Shown: positions 9,275 through 17,567 of the stretch, one piece after another
Layout of the letters: the number at the start of each line of letters is the position of its first letter
How positions within the stretch are numbered: the stretch's first letter is position 1
Notes under the pieces: generated by a model
Told to the model about the DNA's origin: nothing
The model's database searches: none
Seen by the model: the letters and a program-made list of their open reading frames with translations, nothing else
Origin: Hominisplanchenecus murintestinalis
GTDB taxonomy: Bacteria; Bacillota; Clostridia; Lachnospirales; Lachnospiraceae
Direction of reading: 5' to 3'
DNA: 40,700 nt
NCBI GenBank assembly: GCA_004793585.1
Contig: SRZB01000031.1
Location: 1-40,700 of the forward strand
Program-made: the position numbers and the translations under genes

Positions 9275-9757
9275 TTATTTTTTCATGGTCTGCGCATTTC
9301 CTGTGCAGACCTGTCTTGAAAGTATCTCATAAATCTCCCGCCGGCTTCTTTTAAGAGACATCGGATGCCCCGCCTGATCCAGAAAACAATGCCTGCTTTC
9401 CCCGGTACACCGGACTTCTCCTGTCTCTCTATCTTCTACCCGGTAAGCCAGCCGCAGAGTAATTCCGTTAAATTCCACCACATCTACACGGATAACCACC
9501 ATATCTTCGAAACGCGTCATCGCCCGGTATTTTGCCGATACTTCCAGCACCGGGCTGGCAATGCCCCTGCACTCCATTTCTCCATACCCAATTCCTATCT
9601 GGCGAAGCATATCTGTCCTGGCTTCCTCAAACCAGCGGATATAATTGGAGTGGTGGACAATGCCCATCTGATCTGTTTCATAATACTGTACTCTGTGTTC
9701 ATATGGCTGCACTTTCCTCATCTCCTTAACAATTCTGCTATCCGGCTGTCCTAACAT
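9275..9757 (-). CDS. Acyl-CoA thioesterase, 4HBT hotdog-fold (YbgC/FadM-like)
   Basis: A small single-domain hotdog protein expected to hydrolyse acyl-CoA or related thioesters in the cytosol. The block YYETDQMGIVHHSNYIRWFE is typical of the YbgC/4HBT branch, with the Asp in ETDQMG as the likely catalytic residue; the substrate is not predictable. The start is uncertain. An ATG at 9757, 4 nt after the PurF-like stop, gives 160 residues and suggests translational coupling. An ATG at 9721 gives 148 residues and fits family N-termini better, but AAGGAG directly abuts it with no spacing, so it is a poor initiation site. It is probably co-transcribed with the PurF-like gene. Confidence 0.8.
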   Translation of the reverse strand: MLGQPDSRIVKEMRKVQPYEHRVQYYETDQMGIVHHSNYIRWFEEARTDMLRQIGIGYGEMECRGIASPVLEVSAKYRAMTRFEDMVVIRVDVVEFNGITLRLAYRVEDRETGEVRCTGESRHCFLDQAGHPMSLKRSRREIYEILSRQVCTGNAQTMKK

Positions 9758-9761
9758 ACGC

Positions 9762-11165
9762 TTACTCTCTGCCGCTCCAGCAATATGTACAAAGCTTGCA
9801 CGGTGAAATCCCAATAGACGCTTCCATATCATCCAGCCTGTGGAACCGAAGGCTGGTAAAATTCAGCTGCTTCCGTATCTCATCCACCATCTCTTTATAA
9901 TTCTGGCTGTCAGGGTTCGCATAGTCCTGCAGTACTTCCGCCTCCTTATCGCCTTCACGCTCCCGGATAATCCTTCTGGTAATCAAATCCAGCTCGGATT
10001 TCGACCTGGAGAAATTCAAGTATTTGCATCCGAAAAGCAACGGCGGACACGCCGGGCGGATATGTACTTCCTTCGCACCGCTCTGATACAAAAACTCTGT
10101 CGTTTCCCTTAGCTGCGTGCCGCGCACAATAGAATCATCAATCAGCAACATCTTTTTTCCACGAATCAAAGCATCTATCGGAATCAGTTTCATCCGGGCA
10201 ATCAGATTTCTCTGGCTCTGTTTCGCAGGCATAAAAGAACGAGGCCAGGTTGGCGTATACTTAATAAACGGACGCGCAAACGGTATCCCGGACTCATTGG
10301 CATAGCCAATGGCATGGGCAATTCCTGAATCCGGAACACCTGCCACATAGTCCACATCCACATTATCACGCTTAGCCAGCATTTTTCCGCAGTGGTAGCG
10401 CATCTCTTCCACATTTACACCTTCATATGTTGAGGTAGGGTATCCATAATATACCCAGAGGAAAGAACATATCTTCATCTCCTTTCCCGGAGGGCTTACT
10501 GTCTCTACACTCTCAGGCGTCATATACACGATTTCCCCAGGTCCTAATTCCTTATAATCTACATAGCCCAGGTTAATATATGCAGAACTTTCAAAAGATG
10601 CACAGAACGCATCCTTTTTCTTCCCAATAACCAGCGGCGTTCTTCCCATCCTGTCCCTGGCGGCATATATTCCCTCTTTTGTCATAATTAAAAGCGTCAG
10701 GGAGCCTTTCACGATTTCCTGTACAAACCGAATACCTTCTACAAGACTATCCTTCTGGTTAATCAGGGAAGCCACCAGCTCCGTAGCATTGATTCTGCCG
10801 CCGCTCATCTCCAGAAACTGAGTCGGGCCTTTCTGATATGCCAATTTAATCAATTCCTGTTCATTATCCAGCCTTCCCACTGTCGTAATCGCAAAACTTC
10901 CCAGGTGCGACTGGATAACCAAAGGCTGCGGCTCGCTGTCCGAAATACAGCCGATTCCCAGATTCCCTTCCATCTCCTCTACATCACGCTCGAACTTTGT
11001 CCGGAATGGTGAGTTTTCTATATTATGGATTGCCTTATTGAATCCGGCTCCTCCGTATACAGTCATTCCCCCTCGCCTCGTTCCCAGATGGGAATGGTAG
11101 TCCACTCCAAAAAACAAATCCATCACACAATTCTGTTTCGATGCAACACCGAATATTCCACCCAT
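9762..11165 (-). CDS. PurF-like amidophosphoribosyltransferase paralogue lacking the N-terminal catalytic Cys
   Basis: 467 residues with the two-domain PurF layout: an N-terminal Ntn glutaminase-like domain (about 1-230) and a C-terminal phosphoribosyltransferase domain. The PRPP motif LLIDDSIVRGT and the VPDSG block are intact. Cysteines that hold the 4Fe-4S cluster in Bacillus-type PurF appear present (FGCKY and the terminal CKLCTYC). The protein starts MGGIFGVAS, whereas active glutaminases begin with Cys after Met or a propeptide, so the nucleophile is replaced by Gly. The oxyanion-hole NG of the usual HNGNL block is also changed (TTVGRLDN). The start is firm: AAGGAG lies 7 nt upstream. 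It may use free ammonia or have another role. It is not next to other purine genes here, so I withhold the symbol purF. Confidence 0.85.
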   Translation of the reverse strand: MGGIFGVASKQNCVMDLFFGVDYHSHLGTRRGGMTVYGGAGFNKAIHNIENSPFRTKFERDVEEMEGNLGIGCISDSEPQPLVIQSHLGSFAITTVGRLDNEQELIKLAYQKGPTQFLEMSGGRINATELVASLINQKDSLVEGIRFVQEIVKGSLTLLIMTKEGIYAARDRMGRTPLVIGKKKDAFCASFESSAYINLGYVDYKELGPGEIVYMTPESVETVSPPGKEMKICSFLWVYYGYPTSTYEGVNVEEMRYHCGKMLAKRDNVDVDYVAGVPDSGIAHAIGYANESGIPFARPFIKYTPTWPRSFMPAKQSQRNLIARMKLIPIDALIRGKKMLLIDDSIVRGTQLRETTEFLYQSGAKEVHIRPACPPLLFGCKYLNFSRSKSELDLITRRIIREREGDKEAEVLQDYANPDSQNYKEMVDEIRKQLNFTSLRFHRLDDMEASIGISPCKLCTYCWSGRE

Positions 11166-11209
11166 AACTTATACTCCTTTCAAAATTGAGCCTTCTGTAC
11201 TTCTCTATC

Positions 11210-11238
11210 AGTATACCCTCTTGTGTATCCGAACTCAA
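11210..11238 (-). promoter_or_regulatory. Sigma-A promoter for the PurF-like gene and thioesterase
   Basis: TTGAGT (11233-11238), a 17-nt spacer and TATACT (11210-11215) on the minus strand, about 45 nt upstream of the start codon. The -35 overlaps the short gap after parC, so the PurF-like gene has its own promoter. Confidence 0.75.
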
Positions 11239-11254
11239 CCCCATTCGACATTTT

Positions 11255-13501
11255 TTACACGCGGGTCTTTGTTCCCTTTGTATCACGTTTGCCAATTCGC
11301 AGCCGTTTCAGGCAGATTTCTTTTTCTTTATATACTGCCGTGCCTTCGCAGGAAGCGTCCAGATAATGCACCGCTTCCAACACATCCTCTTCTCCCAGCC
11401 GGATTCCCCGGACGCCCACGGCTCCCTTTTTCTTGTAAGGAACCTCTTCCGCCTGAAATCTCAGGAAAAATCCCTGGCGGGTCTGGAGCGCCAGCTGCTC
11501 AATACCCTTCATATCTGCAATCGAAACCACTTCGTCACCCTCCTGCAGTTTCGTTGCCGCTATGGTACGTTTCGCCACATCAAATTCGCTGCCCTCTACC
11601 TGTTTCAGCATTCCCTGGGCAGTTGCAAACAGAAGCACCGCCCCTTTCACTCTCTGCAGGCACTCTACCAATACGATTTTCTCTTGAGCGCTGTCATAAT
11701 TACACAGATTATCGATAGGCGTCCCCTTGTCCCGGAACTTGCCGTAAGGCACGTCGGGCACTTTCACCGTATGCTGCTTTCCGGTATCTGTAAAAATACA
11801 GATTTTATCTGTATTCATACAGGTCAGCACGTATTTATTTTCCGAATCCGCCGCTTCCCGGTTCCGCTCATACACTGAAACATCCACCGTCTTGGCGTAT
11901 CCGAACCTGTCCATCAGAAATACCACTTCTGTCTCGACAGGCTTTTTCTCTTCATAGACAGCTTCTGCGGCATTTTCTATCACGGTTCTCCTCGGCGTCC
12001 CATACTCCTTTTTCACTGCCTCCAGCTCTTTGATAATCACTTTCGCCATAGACCGATAATTATTCAGGATATCCTCATAGCGGGCAATATTTTTCAGGGT
12101 CGCCTCATGCTCCTTCATCAACGCCTCAATCTCCAGCCCAATCAGTTTATACAGGCGCATTTCCAGAATCGCTGTAGCCTGCGCCTCTGTAAAACGCAGG
12201 GCTGCCGCCAGCTTTTCCGATTCCTTTGACTTAAACTTAATTCCTTCCGTCTCCCCATTGATCAGGCATGCCTTTACCTGCTTCTGGCTCTTGCTTCCCC
12301 GCAGGATTTCAATAATCAAATCAATCACATCACATGCTTTGATAAGACCTTCCTGAATCTCCTTTTTCGACAGCTCTTTATTCAGAAGCGTACGGTATTT
12401 CCGCGTCGCCAGTTCAAACTGGAAATCGATATGATGCTCCAACACATTTCTAAGACTCATCGTCTCAGGCTTTCCATCGCATACCGCCAGCATATTCACG
12501 CTGAACGTATCTTCCAGCCGGGTTTTCTTATACAACAAGTTAATCAGGTTTTGCGCATCTGCATTTTTCTTCAGCTCCAGCACGATACGGATACCTTCTT
12601 TTGAGGACTGGTTTGAAATATCCACGATGTCCGAAGCCTTTTTCGTCTCCACCAGGGACGCTACATCGTTTAAAAACTTCCCTATGTTCGCCCCCAGCAT
12701 CGTATAAGGAATTTCCGTGATCACGATGCGCTCTTTCCCGCCCTTTAGCTGCTCCACTTCCACCTTGCCCCGGATTTTGATTTTCCCCGTCCCGGTCTTG
12801 TAAATCTGGGGCAGGTCATCCTTGTTTACCACAATTCCCCCTGTCGGAAAATCCGGTCCCTGGATATACTGCATCAGCTCTTCATCCGTAATTTTGCTGT
12901 TTTTAATCATGGCCTGCACTGCATCCACCACTTCACCCAAATTATGCGGCGGAGCGCTGGTGACCATTCCTACGGCGATTCCCTCGGAACCGTTTACCAG
13001 AAAATTCGGAATCCGTACCGGAAGCACCTCAGGTTCCTTTTCTGTCTCATCAAAGTTTGGCAGAAAATCCACTACATTTTTATCCAAATCACCCAAAAAC
13101 GTCTCCTGGGTAATCTTCTGCAGGCGTGCTTCTGTATATCTCATAGCAGCCGCCCCGTCCCCTTCTATGGAGCCAAAATTTCCATGGCCGTCCACCAGAG
13201 GAAGCCCTTTTTTAAATTCCTGCGCCATCACTACCAGCGCTTCATAAATAGAACTATCCCCGTGGGGATGGTATTTACCCATCGTATCGCCCACGATACG
13301 GGCGCACTTCCTATACGGCCTGTCATAGCGGATACCCAGCTCATACATATCATAAAGCGTACGGCGCTGCACCGGCTTGAGTCCGTCCCGGATGTCCGGA
13401 AGCGCGCGCGAAACGATAACGCTCATAGCATAGTCAATATAAGACTTCTGCATCACGTCCGAATATTCCGTGCGTATAATATTCTGCTCTAAACTTTCCA
13501 T
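11255..13501 (-). CDS. parC: DNA topoisomerase IV subunit A
   Basis: The breakage-reunion subunit of a type IIA topoisomerase that decatenates sister chromosomes. N-terminal blocks YAMSVIVSRALPDIRDGLKP and YHPHGDSSIYEALV are diagnostic, and AAMRYTEARL places the active-site tyrosine at Tyr122. The tower and coiled-coil regions follow, then a shortened C-terminal beta-pinwheel (748 residues in all). No GyrA-box (QRRGGKG-like) is seen in the C-terminal domain, which favours ParC over GyrA. It starts 22 nt after parE on the same strand, so the two subunits are co-transcribed. Assignment as topoisomerase IV rather than a second gyrase rests on this missing box and the pairing. Confidence 0.9.
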   Translation of the reverse strand: MESLEQNIIRTEYSDVMQKSYIDYAMSVIVSRALPDIRDGLKPVQRRTLYDMYELGIRYDRPYRKCARIVGDTMGKYHPHGDSSIYEALVVMAQEFKKGLPLVDGHGNFGSIEGDGAAAMRYTEARLQKITQETFLGDLDKNVVDFLPNFDETEKEPEVLPVRIPNFLVNGSEGIAVGMVTSAPPHNLGEVVDAVQAMIKNSKITDEELMQYIQGPDFPTGGIVVNKDDLPQIYKTGTGKIKIRGKVEVEQLKGGKERIVITEIPYTMLGANIGKFLNDVASLVETKKASDIVDISNQSSKEGIRIVLELKKNADAQNLINLLYKKTRLEDTFSVNMLAVCDGKPETMSLRNVLEHHIDFQFELATRKYRTLLNKELSKKEIQEGLIKACDVIDLIIEILRGSKSQKQVKACLINGETEGIKFKSKESEKLAAALRFTEAQATAILEMRLYKLIGLEIEALMKEHEATLKNIARYEDILNNYRSMAKVIIKELEAVKKEYGTPRRTVIENAAEAVYEEKKPVETEVVFLMDRFGYAKTVDVSVYERNREAADSENKYVLTCMNTDKICIFTDTGKQHTVKVPDVPYGKFRDKGTPIDNLCNYDSAQEKIVLVECLQRVKGAVLLFATAQGMLKQVEGSEFDVAKRTIAATKLQEGDEVVSIADMKGIEQLALQTRQGFFLRFQAEEVPYKKKGAVGVRGIRLGEEDVLEAVHYLDASCEGTAVYKEKEICLKRLRIGKRDTKGTKTRV

Positions 13502-13523
13502 CTCTGTACCTTACCTTCCATTG

Positions 13524-15446
13524 CTATACGTCAAGTTCCGCATCCTGGGCATGTTCATAGATAAATGCCTTCCGTGGCGGAACTTCTGTCCCCATCAGCA
13601 TCTCCGTCACATCCGAAGCCATCCTCGCATCTTCAATTTCCACACGCTTCATTATCCTGGTCTCAGGATTCAGCGTTGTCTCCCAAAGCTGGTCGGCGTC
13701 CATCTCCCCTAAACCTTTATACCGCTGCAAGGTAAATGAGCCTTTGTGTGCCTTACGGTAACGCTCAAGAGCTTTGTCATCATAAAGATATTCTTCTTCT
13801 CCTTTTGACGGCATCGCCTTATACAGAGGCGGCATCGCAATATATACATGCCCTTCATAAATCAAATCCGGCATAAAACGGTAAAACAGAGTCAGAAGCA
13901 GCGTGCTGATATGGGCGCCATCCACATCAGCATCCGCCATAATGATAATCTTGTCATAACGCAGCTTTGTAATGTCAAAATCGTTTCCGTACCCTTCAGA
14001 AAACCCGCAGCCAAACGCATTGATCATTGTTTTAATTTCTGCATTGGCCAGCACCTTATCAATACTCGCTTTTTCCACATTCAAGATTTTCCCCCGGATA
14101 GGAAGTATCGCCTGGAAATTCCGGTTTCTGGCTGTCTTTGCAGAACCTCCCGCAGAATCTCCCTCCACAATGAAAATCTCACACTTGGAAGCATCCCGGC
14201 TCTCACAATTCGCTAATTTTCCGTTCGAGTCAAAAGAATATTTTTGCTTCGTCAGCATATTCGTCTTAGCTTTCTCTTCCGACCGTCTGATTTTCGCCGC
14301 TTTCTCCGCGCAGGAAAGCACGCTTTTAAGCGTTTCCAGATTTCTGTCGAAATATAGAACCACCTCTTCTCCTGTCACCTTCCCTGAAGCCTTTGAAGCG
14401 TCCTGATTGTCCAGCTTCGTCTTTGTCTGCCCTTCAAACCGGGGCGCCGGATGTTTGACGGAAATTACAGCCGTCAACCCGTTTCTTATGTCCGCTCCGG
14501 TAAAGTTCGCGTCTTTTTCTTTCAATATGCCAAGCTCCCTGGCATACGTGTTCATCACTGTCGTAAACACTGTTTTAAATCCCGTTAAGTGCGTCCCCCC
14601 CTCCGCGTTGTAAATATTATTACAAAAGCCCAATACATTTTCATGGAACTCATTCACATACTGGAACGCACACTCTACGGTAATTCCTTCAGATTCCCCT
14701 TTAAAATACACCGGCTCATGGATAGTCTCTTTCTTCTTATTCAAATCCTTTACATATCCAATAATGCCATCAGGTTCATGAAACTCAATATGTTCCGTTG
14801 TCCCGTCCCGTTTATCCTCAAAAACAATCACCAGATTCGGGTTCAGGTAAGCAGTCTCATGCAGCCTGCTCTTCACCTCTGCCGCTGCAAACCTGGTCTT
14901 TTCAAAAATCTCCGGATCAGGCAGAAAGTTAATCCAGGTTCCCGTCTTTTTCGTCCTTCCGATGACCGGAAGCAGCCCATTTTCTAATTCAACGGTAGGA
15001 ACGCCTCTCTCATAACGGTCATAGTGCACTGCACCTTCACGGCTTACTTTGATTTCCAGATAAACAGACAGCGCATTGACTACCGAAGAACCCACCCCGT
15101 GCAGCCCTCCGCTCGTCTTATATACCGTATTATCAAACTTTCCTCCCGCATGGAGCGTGGTAAACACAAGCCTCTCTGCAGACATCCCTTTCTCGTGCAT
15201 CCCCACCGGAATCCCACGTCCATTGTCGTTTACCGTAGCAGAGCCGTCTTTCTCCAGTGTTACCTCTATCCTGTCACAGTGCCCTGCCAGATGCTCGTCC
15301 ACGGCATTATCCACAATCTCATATATCAGATGGTTCAGCCCTTTCCGCGACACGCTTCCTATATACATGCCCGGCCGTTTCCTGACTGCCTCCAGTCCTT
15401 CCAACACCGAAATACTGCCGGCGTCATATGTGATACTTTTCGCCAT
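13524..15446 (-). CDS. parE: DNA topoisomerase IV subunit B
   Basis: The ATPase subunit that partners ParC. The GHKL ATP-binding fold is seen in LEAVRKRPGMYIGS, EIVDNAVDEHLAG (Mg-binding Asn/Glu) and NDNGRGIPVG. The transducer domain follows, then the TOPRIM domain with EGDSAGGSA, ILPIRGKILNVEKA and the metal-binding DADVDGAHI. The C-terminus carries the RYKGLGEMDADQLWETT block. The 640-residue length is normal for GyrB/ParE without the proteobacterial insert. AAAGGA lies 8 nt before the ATG. A weak TTGGGT/ATATAA promoter may lie about 90 nt upstream but I do not press it. Confidence 0.92.
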   Translation of the reverse strand: MAKSITYDAGSISVLEGLEAVRKRPGMYIGSVSRKGLNHLIYEIVDNAVDEHLAGHCDRIEVTLEKDGSATVNDNGRGIPVGMHEKGMSAERLVFTTLHAGGKFDNTVYKTSGGLHGVGSSVVNALSVYLEIKVSREGAVHYDRYERGVPTVELENGLLPVIGRTKKTGTWINFLPDPEIFEKTRFAAAEVKSRLHETAYLNPNLVIVFEDKRDGTTEHIEFHEPDGIIGYVKDLNKKKETIHEPVYFKGESEGITVECAFQYVNEFHENVLGFCNNIYNAEGGTHLTGFKTVFTTVMNTYARELGILKEKDANFTGADIRNGLTAVISVKHPAPRFEGQTKTKLDNQDASKASGKVTGEEVVLYFDRNLETLKSVLSCAEKAAKIRRSEEKAKTNMLTKQKYSFDSNGKLANCESRDASKCEIFIVEGDSAGGSAKTARNRNFQAILPIRGKILNVEKASIDKVLANAEIKTMINAFGCGFSEGYGNDFDITKLRYDKIIIMADADVDGAHISTLLLTLFYRFMPDLIYEGHVYIAMPPLYKAMPSKGEEEYLYDDKALERYRKAHKGSFTLQRYKGLGEMDADQLWETTLNPETRIMKRVEIEDARMASDVTEMLMGTEVPPRKAFIYEHAQDAELDV

Positions 15447-15710
15447 TTTTTCATTCCTTTCTCCGCCGGAACCTGCCCGGCATACACTCCGGATTTCCGG
15501 AAAGATATCATCCCGTCTTATATGCGAACTAATATTCTGTTACCCAACGGCTATTATAACCATAAATCCTGCAGAAATGCAAGAAAAAAAGCACTATTCC
15601 TTCGATAAACCACATCTGCCAAACTACCATGATTTATTTCTCCGCTTCTTCTACACGCGGATATGGAATATTGCTTTTTGTCCTTCTTACCTTCTTCTGA
15701 TTCGCTTCTT

Positions 15711-16262
15711 CTATAAACCTTCAAATATCTCTCCCAGCGTCATCGTTATATGCGGAAATCCTCTTAAACTGATCACTGTTTCTGCATTATAGTGTTCCTC
15801 TTCTTTGTCATTTTCTAAAATATAACTGTACCTCAAAATATATTTTCCATTTTCCAGGTAATAGATTTCGACGGCTCCCTGCTGTGAAACAATCCAATAT
15901 TCTTCCACTCCTGCTTTTTCATAAGCCGCCATTTTTTCTGTCCTATCTTTCATGACCGTTGACGGACTTAACGTTTCAGCAATAAACTTTGGCACGCCGC
16001 TGTAACTCCCGCCTTTCAAATGCTTCCTGTCACAGATTACCATGATATCAGGAACGACATAATCATCATTTTCCTCCGGATGATATTTAAAATCCAGATT
16101 TTCCATGAATACCAGGCACAAGCTATTCTTCAATCCTATCTTTATAATCGTATTAATATTATTATTAATGATTCCATGCCTGTAATTTGGCGATGGCGAC
16201 ATATCATATACGATGCCATTCATTTTTTCCTGCTTTCTATATTCTTCTTTCAATAATGGCAT
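15711..16262 (-). CDS. Uma2-family (DUF820) PD-(D/E)XK endonuclease-like protein
   Basis: 183 residues from the ATG at 16262, which has AAAGGA 9 nt upstream; the longer open frame up to 16316 has no such site. The sequence follows the Uma2/DUF820 plan: an N-terminal YRKQEKMNGIVYDMSPSPNY block, then VVPDIMVICDR (acidic metal-binding residue), FIAETLSPSTVMKDRTEKM and AGVEEYWIV, which contain the expected Glu and Lys of the PD-(D/E)XK core. The family is abundant in bacteria and has no settled biological role. It stands alone between parE and tRNA-Glu with its own promoter, so nothing nearby hints at a partner. Confidence 0.82.
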   Translation of the reverse strand: MPLLKEEYRKQEKMNGIVYDMSPSPNYRHGIINNNINTIIKIGLKNSLCLVFMENLDFKYHPEENDDYVVPDIMVICDRKHLKGGSYSGVPKFIAETLSPSTVMKDRTEKMAAYEKAGVEEYWIVSQQGAVEIYYLENGKYILRYSYILENDKEEEHYNAETVISLRGFPHITMTLGEIFEGL

Positions 16263-16329
16263 AGTTTCACATCCTTTCCTAAAGCGTGCAGATGGCAGGA
16301 ATGAATTTTCAAACACACTCTAATATCAA

Positions 16330-16358
16330 ATTATAGCACAGACCCCAAATGCTGAAAA
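16330..16358 (-). promoter_or_regulatory. Promoter for the Uma2-family gene
   Basis: TATAAT (16330-16335) with TTTTCA (16353-16358) 17 nt upstream on the minus strand. The -10 is perfect and the -35 partial. The predicted leader is about 60 nt. Confidence 0.65.
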
Positions 16359-16387
16359 GAAATTTTCTAAAACAACAATTCCTACAA

Positions 16388-16431
16388 AATAATAAAACGC
16401 TATAACACTCACCTTGCGTGCTTTAGCGTTT
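16388..16431 (-). terminator. Terminator after tRNA-Glu
   Basis: An inverted repeat (AACGCTA with TAGCGTT) with inner GC pairing, followed on the minus strand by TTTTATTATTTT. It lies about 15 nt beyond the tRNA 3' end. Confidence 0.7.
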
Positions 16432-16444
16432 CACATTTTCTCAA

Positions 16445-16516
16445 CAGTCCGTAGGGGAATCGAACCCCTGTTTCCGCCGTGAGAGGGCGGCGTCTTAACC
16501 GCTTGACCAACGGACC
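16445..16516 (-). tRNA. tRNA-Glu (anticodon CUC)
   Basis: A 72-nt cloverleaf on the minus strand. The acceptor GGTCCGT pairs with ACGGACT (a G-U at pair 1-72). A D-arm is present, the anticodon stem CCGCC/GGCGG holds loop CTCTCAC with anticodon CTC, and the T-arm contains GGTTCGATTCC. The discriminator is G and no CCA is encoded. The anticodon stem and overall sequence closely resemble Bacillus tRNA-Glu. It has its own promoter and terminator and is a single-gene transcript. Confidence 0.93.
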
Positions 16517-16536
16517 ATATCTTAACCGACTTCCAT

Positions 16537-16565
16537 ATATTACTACACCTTCCGTCAAAATGCAA
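16537..16565 (-). promoter_or_regulatory. Promoter for tRNA-Glu
   Basis: TTGCAT (16560-16565), a 17-nt spacer and TAATAT (16537-16542) on the minus strand, about 20 nt upstream of the mature tRNA 5' end. Confidence 0.65.
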
Positions 16566-16670
16566 GCGTTTTTTTCTCTTTCTTCTCTTTTTCTTCTCTT
16601 TTTCACTCCCGCACAGCTCCGTCCCGTCAAACATATGATAAAGTAAAAAGAAATCAGGAGTATCTAAGCC

Positions 16671-17567
16671 ATGTATTTAGGCGTTGGTATTTTTATCATA
16701 ATATGTATCTTCTTTTTCTATCTCCGGTTTTACCGGAAACCCTGCGCGATCCGCAAAGTATGCTGCCTGTGCATGAAAGAAAAATGCTGTATCCTTTCAG
16801 ACCTTATTACTCCGTTTGGATATGCTTACGATGAGCAGCAGGATATATTCACCTCACGAATTGACGCATGGCAGCGCCATTACGGTTACTGTACCCTCTT
16901 TGACGCCACCGCGCCCTTTTTCCAGATGGTGTTCGACTGTGAACCTGTCTATTTTAACTATAAAGGCTGTACCTGGATGATTGAATTTTGGAAAGGGCAG
17001 TACGGAATAAATACAGGATGTGAAGTAGGCGTCTACAAAGCTGATCGTCTTCTTCGTCCATCCGAACGCAAACACACGCTTTTCTATGGAGTCAGCGGAT
17101 GCGAAATGCTTCCCTTGGAAATCCGCCTGTGTAAAAACGGCCGTCCACTCTTTGCTCTATCCAAATGCCACTGGTGGCTGACTGGATTTTGCATGGGAAT
17201 GTTCTCAAAACCACGCGAACTGCAGCTGACAGTCTCCATCACATTTCCGAATTGCGACATGATGCATGCCTTCACAGAAGCTTTACAGGAGAACGGCTAT
17301 TGCCAAAACACTTTCTGCATAGAAGACCATACTGTTACCCTCTTTTTCGATATCCCAGAATCGCCGCAGCCCTGCCGCCATTTCAGGCTTCGCCGCGCCA
17401 TAGCACAGTGCATGAACCGTCTGTTCTGCTGGATTTACCGCCGGATTACCAGGCCGTTTTGCAAAAACATCGACCGCCTTCTGTACCTGTATTATTTCCT
17501 CCCCTTTGCTTTCAGGAAAATGATTACCATACGAAAACCAAGAAAACGCCGGAGGACTATGCGATGA
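16671..17567 (+). CDS. DUF4474-type membrane-anchored protein of unknown function
   Basis: 298 residues with one N-terminal membrane segment (about 4-22, VGIFIIICIFFFYLRF) and a soluble remainder. The central part (YGYCTLFDATAPFFQMVFDC, YFNYKGCTWMIEFWKGQYGI, GCEVGVY) resembles the DUF4474 family of Clostridia, whose biochemistry is unknown to me. Cysteines are numerous (CCLCMKEKCC near the membrane), and the C-terminus is strongly basic (RKPRKRRRTMR). The start has CAGGAG about 12 nt upstream. Its stop TGA overlaps the ATG of the next gene in an ATGA arrangement, so translation is coupled to the metallophosphoesterase and the two probably act together. Confidence 0.75.
   Translation: MYLGVGIFIIICIFFFYLRFYRKPCAIRKVCCLCMKEKCCILSDLITPFGYAYDEQQDIFTSRIDAWQRHYGYCTLFDATAPFFQMVFDCEPVYFNYKGCTWMIEFWKGQYGINTGCEVGVYKADRLLRPSERKHTLFYGVSGCEMLPLEIRLCKNGRPLFALSKCHWWLTGFCMGMFSKPRELQLTVSITFPNCDMMHAFTEALQENGYCQNTFCIEDHTVTLFFDIPESPQPCRHFRLRRAIAQCMNRLFCWIYRRITRPFCKNIDRLLYLYYFLPFAFRKMITIRKPRKRRRTMR

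Noticed and set aside
9278-9320. Terminator hairpin between aroA and the thioesterase gene (GGTCTGC with GCAGACC)
   Set aside because: The inverted repeat lies within the thioesterase coding end and has no U-run on the correct side for either gene.
16409-16634. Two short minus-strand frames around 16409-16634
   Set aside because: They cover the tRNA-Glu gene and its promoter.
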